Below, piece by piece: positions 41,895 through 50,264 of a stretch of 64,000 bases of DNA. Position numbers and translations under genes: made by a program. Every line of letters begins with the position of its first letter. Positions within the stretch are counted from its first letter, which is position 1. Source of the stretch: Deinococcus koreensis (GTDB lineage: Bacteria > Deinococcota > Deinococci > Deinococcales > Deinococcaceae). Below the pieces are notes generated by a model. It saw nothing but the letters and a program-made list of their open reading frames with translations. It was not told where the DNA came from and ran no database searches. The stretch is from assembly GCF_002901445.1 (NCBI RefSeq), contig NZ_PPPD01000001.1, positions 1,032,001-1,096,000 of the forward strand, written 5' to 3'.

Positions 41895-43103
41895 ATGACT
41901 CAGACGATGTCCAGCTCATCCGCTTCGCAGGCTGAGGCCGCCCGCCGCGCCGTGGGCGCCATCTTCCTGGTCAATGGGATGGTCTTCGCCTCCTGGGCGG
42001 TAAACATTCCGGGCGTGCGCGACAAGCTGGCGCTGAACGAGGCGCAGATCGGGCTGGCGCTGCTGGCGGCGGGCGTCGGCGGGGTGCTGAGCATGACCCT
42101 GGTCGGCCGCTGGACGGCCCGCTGGGGAAGCGACCGGGTGACCCGGATCAGCGGGCTGCTGTTCCTGCTCTCGCTGCTGCTGCCGCTGCTGGCGCCGAGC
42201 TTCGGGACGCTGGTGGCCGGGCTGCTGGTGCTGGGCGCCGCGAACGGCGTGATGGACGTCGCCATGAACGCCCAGGGCGTCACGGTCGAGCAGCGCCTGG
42301 GGCGGCCGATCATCAGCCGCCTGCACGCCTATTTCAGCCTGGGGGGCGTGCTGGGCGCGGCCCTGGGCAGCCTTCTGATCGGCCGGGTGCCGATGTTCAC
42401 GCATGCCCTGATCGTGGTGGTGGGCACCGTGCTGGTGGCTCTCTACACCAACCGCTTTCTGATTCCCGATCCGCCCCAGGACGCCCCGGCCACGAGCTCA
42501 GGCGGCGCGCCGTCCACCCCGGGTCTGTTCAGCGTGGCGGTGCTGCTGCTGGGCGCCCTGTGTTTCCTGGGGATGCTGGCCGAGGCCGCCAACTACGACT
42601 GGGCCGCGCTGTACTTCCGCGACGTATTGAGCCAGGAGGCCGGCCGGGCGGGCCTCGGCTACACGGCGTTCGTGACCACCATGACCCTGGGCCGCTGGTT
42701 CGGAGACCGCCTGCGCGCCCGCCTGGGCGACGAGGCGGTGGTGCGGGTCGGGGCGCTGGTCGCGGCCCTGGGCCTGGGGCTGGCGCTGCTGTGGCGCGAG
42801 CCGCTGCCGGCTGGCCTGGGCTTCGCGCTCTCGGGCCTGGGCCTGAGCAACGTGGTGCCCGTGATGTACGGCACCGCCGGGCACGCCCTGGCCGGACGCG
42901 GCATCGCGCTGGTGGCGGCCATCGGCTACGGCGGCTTCCTGATGGGGCCGCCCGTGATCGGTTTCGTGGCCCAGCAGGTGGGCCTGCCCGCCGCGCTGAG
43001 CATCGCGCTGGCCGGTGCCGCGCTGATCGTGCTGCTGGGCGGCCGGGCCTTCGCGCTGGTGCGCGGGAGGGCCCCCTCAGCAGTGCCCAGTTCGGCGCAG
43101 TGA
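41895..43103 (+). CDS. MFS transporter (sugar-efflux/FucP-YfkF-like)
   Basis: The 402-aa protein has about 12 membrane segments with FASWAVNIPGVRDKLALNEAQIGLALLAAGVG near the N-terminus and RARLGDEAVVRVGALVAALG in the second half. This subgroup is often linked to sugar transport. Control by an adjacent LacI regulator supports a carbohydrate role. CAGGA lies 6 nt before the ATG at 41895. Confidence 0.86.
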   Translation: MTQTMSSSSASQAEAARRAVGAIFLVNGMVFASWAVNIPGVRDKLALNEAQIGLALLAAGVGGVLSMTLVGRWTARWGSDRVTRISGLLFLLSLLLPLLAPSFGTLVAGLLVLGAANGVMDVAMNAQGVTVEQRLGRPIISRLHAYFSLGGVLGAALGSLLIGRVPMFTHALIVVVGTVLVALYTNRFLIPDPPQDAPATSSGGAPSTPGLFSVAVLLLGALCFLGMLAEAANYDWAALYFRDVLSQEAGRAGLGYTAFVTTMTLGRWFGDRLRARLGDEAVVRVGALVAALGLGLALLWREPLPAGLGFALSGLGLSNVVPVMYGTAGHALAGRGIALVAAIGYGGFLMGPPVIGFVAQQVGLPAALSIALAGAALIVLLGGRAFALVRGRAPSAVPSSAQ

Positions 43104-43121
43104 CGTGAATCGACAGCAGAC

Positions 43122-44324
43122 TCAGCGCCCCACGTAGCGTGCCCGGGGCCGGATCAGCTGGCCCCCCGCCTGGGTCTCCAGCGCGTGTGCCAGCCAGCCG
43201 GTGGCCCGCGCCAGTGCGAACAGGGCCAGCGCCGCGTCCGGCCCCTGCCCGAGCGCCTGGGTCAGCGCGGCCAGGGCCAGATCCACGTTCGCGTGCTCGC
43301 CGGTCTCCTGCTGGGCCAGCGCCCGGAGCTCCAGCGCCGCCTGCAGCGCCCCGTCGTGCGGTAGGGCGTCCGCAAGGGCCGTGAACAGCGCCCTGGCCCG
43401 GGGGTCGCCCCGGGGGTACAGGCGGTGGCCGAAGCCCGGCGGGTAGGTGTGCCGCCGGGTGGCGTCGCGCAGGGCGGTTCTGGCCCCGCTGCGCCGCGCG
43501 TGCGTGATCAGGTCGTGGGCGTCCAGCGTCGCCAGACCGTGCCGGGGGCCCTGCAGCGCGCACAGGGCGGCCAGGGTGGCGTGCTGCAGGCTGGCCCCGC
43601 CGCTGGCCGTGACCCGTGCGGCGAAGGTGCTCACGTTCAGTTCGTGGTCGGCCAGTAGCACCAGCGCCCGGCGCAGCAGGTCGGCCTGCCCCGGCACGCC
43701 CCAGGCGCGGGCCAGCCGGGCGTGCAGCGGCAGATCGGGCGCGGGCGGCACGCCCTGGCAGCGCTCCAGCGTGGCGTACAGCAGGTTCAGCACCCGCGCC
43801 GCCTGCCCCGGCCCCGCCTGCGGGCGGGCGTCCAGTGCGCTCAGGTCGTGCGCTCCGGCGCAGGCCAGCGCGTAGGCGAAGGCTTCCGCCGGCAGCGGGG
43901 CGCGTGGATGGGCACTCAGGTTCAGCCGGGCCCGCAGGGGCAACTGGGCCCAGCCGTCCGGGTCGTCCGTCCAGAGCAGGGCCGCGACCTCCTCGACCGT
44001 CGCCGCTGCCGACAGGGCCACGGCGTCCTGCCCCCGGTAGGTCAGGCGTCCGTCCGAAATCCGGGTCAGGGCGCTGTCCAGCACCGGGCCGCCCCACTCC
44101 AGCGCCGAGCCCAGGGCGCCCTGCACCGCCGCTTCCGGGTCACGCCGCGCCCCCTGCCGGGCCAGCAGGGTCTGGACGTCCTGGGCGTGATAGCGCCGCT
44201 CCCGTGTGCCCGCCGGCCCCGGCTCGCTGCGGATCAGCCCACGTGACACGTAGGCGTAGAGGGTGGCGGGCTTCACGTCCAGCAGGGCCGTGGCCTGCTC
44301 GGCCGTCAGAAACGGGGTGTCCAT
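43122..44324 (-). CDS. Citrate synthase-like protein with N-terminal helix-turn-helix
   Basis: The 400-aa protein begins with a MerR/excisionase-type helix-turn-helix (LTAEQATALLDVKPATLYAYVSRGLI, residues 6-31). A citrate synthase domain follows with catalytic His in LLADHELNVSTFAARV and FGHRLYPRGDPRA; the third catalytic residue lies in the divergent C-terminal part. It may be a 2-methylcitrate/citrate synthase or a regulatory paralogue. The start codon lies inside the AT-rich presumed transposon end, so the native first residues may have been replaced. Confidence 0.83.
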   Translation of the reverse strand: MDTPFLTAEQATALLDVKPATLYAYVSRGLIRSEPGPAGTRERRYHAQDVQTLLARQGARRDPEAAVQGALGSALEWGGPVLDSALTRISDGRLTYRGQDAVALSAAATVEEVAALLWTDDPDGWAQLPLRARLNLSAHPRAPLPAEAFAYALACAGAHDLSALDARPQAGPGQAARVLNLLYATLERCQGVPPAPDLPLHARLARAWGVPGQADLLRRALVLLADHELNVSTFAARVTASGGASLQHATLAALCALQGPRHGLATLDAHDLITHARRSGARTALRDATRRHTYPPGFGHRLYPRGDPRARALFTALADALPHDGALQAALELRALAQQETGEHANVDLALAALTQALGQGPDAALALFALARATGWLAHALETQAGGQLIRPRARYVGR

Positions 44325-44441
44325 TTTCGCTTTGTTTGAGACTGGTTAATGGCGTTTTTTCCCCTCACTTCTCGTTCTGGGTGAGATTGTTTTCGTTTGC
44401 CATGAGACTAGCCCGTATACATTTTCGTTTGCCATGAGCCT
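44318..44441. mobile_element. Candidate end of a Tn7/Tn5053-type transposon
   Basis: Three 20-bp direct repeats start at 44324, 44390 and 44422, each with TTTTCG at one end and TGAGNCT at the other. The outermost is preceded by TGTCCA, so the terminus would read TGTCCATTTTCG, close to the TGTCATTTTC termini of Tn5053-type elements. Spaced transposase-binding repeats beside a TniQ gene, at a sharp GC drop, are the usual layout. The other end, tniA and tniB are not in the window. The remaining gap to 44476 holds nothing else evident. Confidence 0.45.
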
Positions 44442-44476
44442 GAAGAGGCTATGCGAACCAATTGGTATCGTAGCCC

Positions 44477-45322
44477 ATGACGCTGGGAAGGCTGCCAATC
44501 ATTGTTCCGCCAAGACCTCAGGAATTTCCGGTGGCGTGGTTAGCCAGACTTGCATTCCAACATCAGTCACCTATTGGCGGCCTTGCCAACTTTATGGAAT
44601 TATCGAGTTTCGCACCACTCTGCTCTACAGATCTCAAAAGCGCAGGCGTGATGGCGATCTGGTTTCAGATATTTGAATGTACTCGAGTCAGTCCAATGAA
44701 ATTTCACGAGTTTTATAGAAATAGGCATATCTTTACAATTGGCCGGGATGTTTACCTTGAAGGAGCAATAGAACCCGGCGCTAGCATGGCTTTTATATCA
44801 GGTCTTAGTGTCTGGATTTGTCCGCTATGCTGCTTAGAGAAAGGATTTATGGACAAAAAGTCTATATCTACTTACGCAGTTGTGTGTGTTGATCATGAAG
44901 CTGTTCTTCTAAACTATTGCACAGACTGTGGAAATCGCATACGCTTACCCAGAATATATGAAGTCAGCTATCTCTCGTGTGTTGATTGTGGACTCCAATA
45001 TTCTGAAATGAAAACTCAGAACGCTTCTCGTAATAGTCTAGTTTATCAGAAGAAAATATATGAAGAGGAACTTTCTGGTGATAGCAGTCACACAAAGTTT
45101 CTTCTAGATGCAGTGATTTATAGGCACCAATCAAAAGTTTGGGATGCAATTTACGCATACAAAGAGAATTTTCAAAACTTTCGTTATTACAGACCTTTTC
45201 TTACTAGGTTAAACTTGCTGTCAGCTATTGGGGATCTATACATAAAGCATGATGAAAATCTGAATCTTGTAAAAAATGAAATGTTTGGTGTGAATCGCAG
45301 TAAAAAACTTAAGATAAGGTAG
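44477..45322 (+). CDS. TniQ/TnsD-like zinc-finger transposition protein
   Basis: The 281-aa protein has the TniQ N-terminal pattern (LPIIVPPRPQEFPVAWLARLA, residues 6-26). Zinc-binding Cys/His sets follow: CPLCC at 115, CVDH at 137, CTDCG at 148 and CVDCG at 168. TniQ/TnsD proteins choose the target site for Tn7-like and Tn5053-like transposons. The gene is markedly AT-rich compared with the left flank. The ATG at 44477 follows TATCGT (44466-44471) by 5 nt. No tniA/tniB partner is visible, so it may be a remnant or act with genes beyond the window. Confidence 0.75.
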   Translation: MTLGRLPIIVPPRPQEFPVAWLARLAFQHQSPIGGLANFMELSSFAPLCSTDLKSAGVMAIWFQIFECTRVSPMKFHEFYRNRHIFTIGRDVYLEGAIEPGASMAFISGLSVWICPLCCLEKGFMDKKSISTYAVVCVDHEAVLLNYCTDCGNRIRLPRIYEVSYLSCVDCGLQYSEMKTQNASRNSLVYQKKIYEEELSGDSSHTKFLLDAVIYRHQSKVWDAIYAYKENFQNFRYYRPFLTRLNLLSAIGDLYIKHDENLNLVKNEMFGVNRSKKLKIR

Positions 45323-45455
45323 ATCAACAGTGGCATTTTACAAAGTGAATTTCAGCCCCATATAGCAAGAAGATTGTAACAGTCTTTGATTTGAGACAGT
45401 TCCCATAGCGTAAACACTGTGCTGAGAAATGAATAAAATAAGCTTGTAGATATGT

Positions 45456-46610
45456 TCACTGCAAAGAGAGAAGCCGCCTTGATGCGTCGGCGATTGCAAG
45501 CACAAATTCGCTAATCTGGTCTTTAGTAGTCCAGCGTCCCATACTCACTCGGAAAGTAGATTCGGCGGAACTTCTAGATAGTCCCAAAGATAAAAGTACA
45601 TATGAGGGCTCTATCGCTCCCGAATTACAAGCCGATCCCAGGCTCAAGGCAAAATTAGGAAGATTTGCAATAAGCGCGTCGGCCTCTATTCCCTTTATCA
45701 TTACACTACTTGTGTTTGGAAGTCTCTTATTCAGTTTACCATTAAATATAACATCAGATACATTTTTGAGGAGCATATCCTCAAAATAGTCACGTAACTT
45801 GGATGCTTCTTCAGTCTCTTGCCACGCCTCTGATTTAAGTATATTGCATGCAGCTCCAAAACCCACAATAGCTGGGACATTCTGAGTGCCTGCTCGCAGC
45901 TTGGACTCTTGCCCTCCCCCACGCAGAAGAGGGGAGAGATGACGCTGCCGCACTGCGCGCTGCGCTATAAGTGCCCCCGCGCCTTTGGGGCCATAAAGTT
46001 TATGACTGCTAAATGATATCAAGTCAATTGGCAGATTTTGCCAGTCTATATCCACACGGCCTACAGCCTGGGTAGCATCACAGTGGAAAAAGGCGCCAGC
46101 CTTTCCTGAAACTTCACTGATGTCTGCTATGGGCTGGATCGTTCCAATCTCGCTATTAGCCGCCTGAATAGAGACGAGTAATGTGTCAGAAGTCAGAAGT
46201 GACTGTAATCTCTCTAAGTCGATAAAACCTTCGCTGTCTACTGGAACGTACTGAATATCGAACCCTTCCTGAGCAAGGTCTTGGCAAGGATCCAAAACAG
46301 CTTTATGCTCAATCGCTGAAGTAATAATCCTGCGACGCCGATCTCCATTTCGCTGTGCTGCTCGTGCTACTCCATAAAGAGCCAAATTGTTGCTCTCCGT
46401 GGCCCCCGAAGTGAATATGACATCCCGAGGATCAGACGCCACAAGCTGAGCGACGCGACCTCGCGCCAACTCTACAGCGTCAGCTGCTTGCCTCCCAGCC
46501 ATGTGAGTAGCGCTTGACGGATTAGCAAACTGATTCGTGAAGTACGGTAACATCTCTTCTACGACGCGCGGGTCACAAGGCGTAGTTGCATTATAGTCAA
46601 GATAAATCAT
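45456..46610 (-). CDS. Cysteine desulfurase (DndA/IscS-like)
   Basis: The 384-aa PLP enzyme takes sulfur from cysteine and forms a persulfide. Visible are the MIYLDYNATTP N-terminus, His in AIEHKAVLD (102), the PLP Lys in SSHKLYGPKGAG (204), and the active-site Cys in LGSACNSGAIEPS (328). A frame starting with TTG at 46628 is longer, but ATG 46610 gives the canonical N-terminus. It ends the defence operon, 19 bp after brxL. By analogy with DndA and SspA it would supply sulfur for DNA phosphorothioation through the BrxP-like protein. Confidence 0.93.
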   Translation of the reverse strand: MIYLDYNATTPCDPRVVEEMLPYFTNQFANPSSATHMAGRQAADAVELARGRVAQLVASDPRDVIFTSGATESNNLALYGVARAAQRNGDRRRRIITSAIEHKAVLDPCQDLAQEGFDIQYVPVDSEGFIDLERLQSLLTSDTLLVSIQAANSEIGTIQPIADISEVSGKAGAFFHCDATQAVGRVDIDWQNLPIDLISFSSHKLYGPKGAGALIAQRAVRQRHLSPLLRGGGQESKLRAGTQNVPAIVGFGAACNILKSEAWQETEEASKLRDYFEDMLLKNVSDVIFNGKLNKRLPNTSSVMIKGIEADALIANLPNFALSLGSACNSGAIEPSYVLLSLGLSRSSAESTFRVSMGRWTTKDQISEFVLAIADASRRLLSLQ

Positions 46611-46629
46611 AGTGCGCACCGCCCACAAC

Positions 46630-48123
46630 TCATTTCTTTGCCTGCGTAATTTTGGACTCGTATTGTCTGTATTCGCCGTCTAGTGCATATAATTCATCCC
46701 ATATTCCCTGTCTTAATTGGATGGCCGGCCTTAAACAATATTTGTAGAAGTCTTGGTTTGCAACTTCCCCATGAGGGAATTGAATCTTCATTAAACCAGC
46801 AGCAATAGCACGTACCGACTCTTCATTCCGGCGGTATGGCTTTTCACCGCCCAAACGCACTGCTTGGTCGGCATATGCCTCGGAACTCAAATCATCACGA
46901 AGGGCAATCAAGGCATCTCCAAAAAAATCAGATTTGAGGCCCACTGTCAGCGGGGATGCCGTGCCGACCAACAATTTGGAACTCAGCTTGGGGAGTTCCC
47001 ATCCTGGGAGTAGAGCTTTGATGCGGTCAAGAAAAGCAGTCTCGCGCAAAAACTCAGGCAGCTCCTCAACCAACGACGCCTTAACAGGCCGTTGTTGATC
47101 ATCGAGTGTGATGTTAGCCAGCATTACGAAGCCACAGTCGCTGGCGCTTTCGTGCAACCCGCCAGCGGTCAGCTTGCCATTGGCCAGATAGCCTTTCAGT
47201 CCACCCACGATCTCTTCTGGGTTGGTAAATTTGGACGTTTGAATTTCGTCTAGCACGACCACCTTGAATCGGGCGAGCAGACCCCAAGTCCCGTTCGCGT
47301 TATTAACGAACAAAACGGCGCGCGAAATGTTTCCGCCGCTTACCAGGCGAACCTTTGGGCTGATGTTCTCATATGTAAAACTCTTCCCCGTGCCCTTGGG
47401 CGCGAGTTCCAGCATATGCATGTTTTTTTGTACCAAGGGCAGGAGTCGGCACAGAAGCCACGTCTGCTGCTCATCAGAGAACGCCGAGGGATCAAATCCC
47501 AGCGTGGTCAACAGGATTGCCCGCCACTCGTACAGCGTAAATTTCCTGCGCGCTTCTTTGAACAGAGGTAGATTTACGCTGGCCTGCATTGGCTTGAAAG
47601 ACAAGATAGCCACACCATCTTTCAAGGCGCCTAGTTCCACCACCCCCCACATGCCCTGTCGCAAGAGATCAGGTTGTTCTTCCAGCAGGGCGTCCGAAAT
47701 GTAAGCATCAGATATGCCAAGCAGCCTGAGCTGAGCAAGTCGCTGCGGCTCCTTGCCCTTCTTCAATTGGATCTCGGCTTGCAGTGGCGTCAGCACCTTG
47801 ACAGTCTGTCCCTGGGCCAGCTTGTGCTTGATGATGTGCTGCTCACTTGGCCCAGGAATGACGCGGGCAGCCCAGTCCAGAACTTTCGTCGTCTCGTCCT
47901 GGGTTAACTCACCCTGTCCTGGCACGACGCTCTCTAACACCCACTCGGCCACATACGCTGGAATGCCGCGTTTGTTGAGTTGACTTGCTGGCAGTCGACG
48001 TTTATCAATCGCAAGAGAGCGGAAAACCTCGGTTACTTTCGCATTCAGTTGCCGCAAGGCGTCGTCACTCAATGGCTCATTCTGGGTCTGATCTGGTGTC
48101 TGGGACATAAAGTCGGTCTGCAT
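46630..48123 (-). CDS. brxL: BrxL-like AAA+ ATPase, no C-terminal Lon domain
   Basis: The 497-aa protein has an N-terminal helical region (PASQLNKRGIPAYVAEWVLE), an AAA+ core with Walker A LAPKGTGKS near residue 241 and Walker B VVVLDEIQ near 288, and a C-terminal segment ending in a charged helix. This order matches BREX BrxL, but type 1 BrxL is nearly 200 aa longer and has a Lon-like domain that is absent here. BrxL forms ring assemblies on DNA in type 1 systems. The ATG overlaps the pglZ stop as TGATG; GTG 48126 is an alternative. Confidence 0.85.
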   Translation of the reverse strand: MQTDFMSQTPDQTQNEPLSDDALRQLNAKVTEVFRSLAIDKRRLPASQLNKRGIPAYVAEWVLESVVPGQGELTQDETTKVLDWAARVIPGPSEQHIIKHKLAQGQTVKVLTPLQAEIQLKKGKEPQRLAQLRLLGISDAYISDALLEEQPDLLRQGMWGVVELGALKDGVAILSFKPMQASVNLPLFKEARRKFTLYEWRAILLTTLGFDPSAFSDEQQTWLLCRLLPLVQKNMHMLELAPKGTGKSFTYENISPKVRLVSGGNISRAVLFVNNANGTWGLLARFKVVVLDEIQTSKFTNPEEIVGGLKGYLANGKLTAGGLHESASDCGFVMLANITLDDQQRPVKASLVEELPEFLRETAFLDRIKALLPGWELPKLSSKLLVGTASPLTVGLKSDFFGDALIALRDDLSSEAYADQAVRLGGEKPYRRNEESVRAIAAGLMKIQFPHGEVANQDFYKYCLRPAIQLRQGIWDELYALDGEYRQYESKITQAKK

Positions 48124-50264
48124 CACAGCAGGTCATCCAAGATACTCGCCGTGGGTGTGTACAGTTCTTCGGACTCCAACGCAATTTGGGCGTCTACGTA
48201 TTGAACAGCTCCTTGGCCTGCTTGCACTCCAAGCTTGAGATACAGGGCACCTAACGTTTCCGACTTGGGCCAGGCCGTCACCGTGAGTTGACGTTCTGTA
48301 GCACTGTGTGGTGGGAGAGTCCAGCCAATGAGGTCGCCGATCAGCGCCACCAAGGAACCTGTAGTGCTACTCACCTTCAGGGGAAGGGCAGTGGAGTTGA
48401 TACCTCGGAGGACGACTATGCCAGGTTGCTCTGCCTCACCCTTGCCAGCCACCTCGATAGAAGGCAAGCGGAAATTAAGGTCGCGGACGTAGACAGCCCA
48501 CGGAATGAGCACTTCTTCAGGCGTGATGCCCCCGTGTGGGCACACTTCGCGCCCAGTAGCACCCGTGACCGTCCGAAAGGTTTGGTCTCCCCACATGACG
48601 GCCGCGTCCTGAGTCATCCCGAACGTTGTTCGCCCCAGCAAGGCATAGGTCTCACCAAGCTCGAAGCCCTGTGCCGGAATGCTTGCCCAGGCACCGAATG
48701 CCGCTCGCCCCTCTGGCTTGAAGTGGTGTGGTGCCGAAACCGTTCGCTCTGACTCCAGCAGGAGTCGACCATGGTCTGTGGTGATCACGAGCTGGGCCGG
48801 AACCTCGTTCGGAATGCCGTCGAGCATCAAACCTAAGAGTCGCTCGGCGAGACCCATCAAAGTCGCGTTAGCGGCGGTGAACGCTTCATCAAGCGTATCC
48901 GCGTCGTGGTAGAGCTTGTCTGTTTGGACGTAGTTCCAAAACACGATGTCTCCCGGTTGTCCATTCTGCAGCGCTGCTCGCACCTTGTTCTCCCTGGTTG
49001 AGGATTCGCCCAGCGGTTTGCCCTTATCGCTGAGCGTGGGGGCAACGCCACATACAAGGGCCGGCTTGGCCTGATGCGTGATTGTCGGAAGGGCCGGAAA
49101 GGCAACCTGGCTGCCCAAATCACTTAGGCGCTGCCCACTGTCGTGCTGTGCCAGATGGCGCTGCAAGATGGCGAGATCATGCAGGCTTAGTCCATCACAA
49201 ATCACAACCAGCGTTAGACGGTCGCTGCGTTTGAGATCCGCGCTGCGTTGCCACACCAACCAGTCTGCATGGGAACCCCCGTTCAGAGCCTTGGCATATA
49301 CCGCTAGAAACCGCTCTGCAAAGTGACGTAATGTGAGCAAAAGGGCTGACTGGTCAGCTTTCTTAGAAATGCGGTAAGGCAGGTACTCACGCTCCATCCA
49401 GTTCGACCACGCATCCGGATGCTCAGGAAGTGGGGCCGGAAGATGAACCGGTAGCTCTTGCACCAGTTTTCCATATCGCTCATTCGGCAGAAATTCGCGT
49501 AAGCGCTGTACAGCAGTCTGGGTTAAAGCCTCTGGGTGCAGCTTGAGCCAGGCCGCCGTTTCGATGGCCGCCACCTTGAGTATTTCGACGGCGGCGTTAG
49601 CCGCTTGCCACTGCGAAAATGCATCCAGTCCCTGCTCCGAAACGGCTTTTGCTACGTGCTGACGCACCATCTCCAACGCTTGTCCACGCAATGGTATAGG
49701 GAAAGGCGCTGGCCAGCGGGGCAGCCCTGACTGGATACCAAGCCAACTCAGCAGGAGGGGTTCCACGCCCTCTTCCGACACGCCGTAGATGGGTGTCCAA
49801 ACAGTGCTTACCATGTCTGACACTGAAGCGCCGACCCGCTCAAGGGCGAGTTGCAGTTCAGGCGTCGCCTCCGCCCGCAGCAGAAGCCACTCCGCAGCAT
49901 GTTCAGCGCTCCCAAGGGGCTGGCCGCCAGCCAGGTGAGCGATCAACTCGGAAAGGTGGCTGCTCGTATTGAAATCTATTCCCAAGTCCGGCCACTGCTT
50001 AAGCAACACCTGAGCAGATTCAGCACCAAGACCCGGAACGAGGTGCCCAAGGGTCGTGCGGGCAGAGTACACCTTCTGGGAGTGGAAGTTGCGGCCTATT
50101 GCAAACTTTTGTGCCCATTCGACCAGTGGCGACCCATGGATGAGAAGCGGTTTGTCCAGCAATGCTTGGCGGAGGAATTCAGCTTCCGTATAGACGTTTT
50201 GAAGACCAGTTTGTTCGACGTCTCCCGCCGGATCCAGGTGGTAGCGAGGCGATGGAGCACTCAT
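48123..50264 (-). CDS. pglZ: PglZ, BREX alkaline-phosphatase-superfamily protein
   Basis: The 713-aa protein has the PglZ core: metal Asp in VVICDGLS near residue 357, ALPTITHQAKPALVCG near 391-405, then VFWNYVQTDKLYH, VITTDHGRLL and CPHGGITPEEVLIPW. The N-terminal 350 residues are helical and C-terminal beta domains follow. PglZ is the hallmark of BREX systems and is required for modification and defence; related proteins show nuclease activity. It is coupled to brxC by ATGA overlap and to brxL by TGATG. Confidence 0.92.
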   Translation of the reverse strand: MSAPSPRYHLDPAGDVEQTGLQNVYTEAEFLRQALLDKPLLIHGSPLVEWAQKFAIGRNFHSQKVYSARTTLGHLVPGLGAESAQVLLKQWPDLGIDFNTSSHLSELIAHLAGGQPLGSAEHAAEWLLLRAEATPELQLALERVGASVSDMVSTVWTPIYGVSEEGVEPLLLSWLGIQSGLPRWPAPFPIPLRGQALEMVRQHVAKAVSEQGLDAFSQWQAANAAVEILKVAAIETAAWLKLHPEALTQTAVQRLREFLPNERYGKLVQELPVHLPAPLPEHPDAWSNWMEREYLPYRISKKADQSALLLTLRHFAERFLAVYAKALNGGSHADWLVWQRSADLKRSDRLTLVVICDGLSLHDLAILQRHLAQHDSGQRLSDLGSQVAFPALPTITHQAKPALVCGVAPTLSDKGKPLGESSTRENKVRAALQNGQPGDIVFWNYVQTDKLYHDADTLDEAFTAANATLMGLAERLLGLMLDGIPNEVPAQLVITTDHGRLLLESERTVSAPHHFKPEGRAAFGAWASIPAQGFELGETYALLGRTTFGMTQDAAVMWGDQTFRTVTGATGREVCPHGGITPEEVLIPWAVYVRDLNFRLPSIEVAGKGEAEQPGIVVLRGINSTALPLKVSSTTGSLVALIGDLIGWTLPPHSATERQLTVTAWPKSETLGALYLKLGVQAGQGAVQYVDAQIALESEELYTPTASILDDLL

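Noticed and set aside
43616..44437. Plus-strand frame opposite the citrate synthase-like gene
   Set aside because: The translation is Pro/Ala/Arg-rich low complexity, and the opposite strand encodes a complete enzyme.
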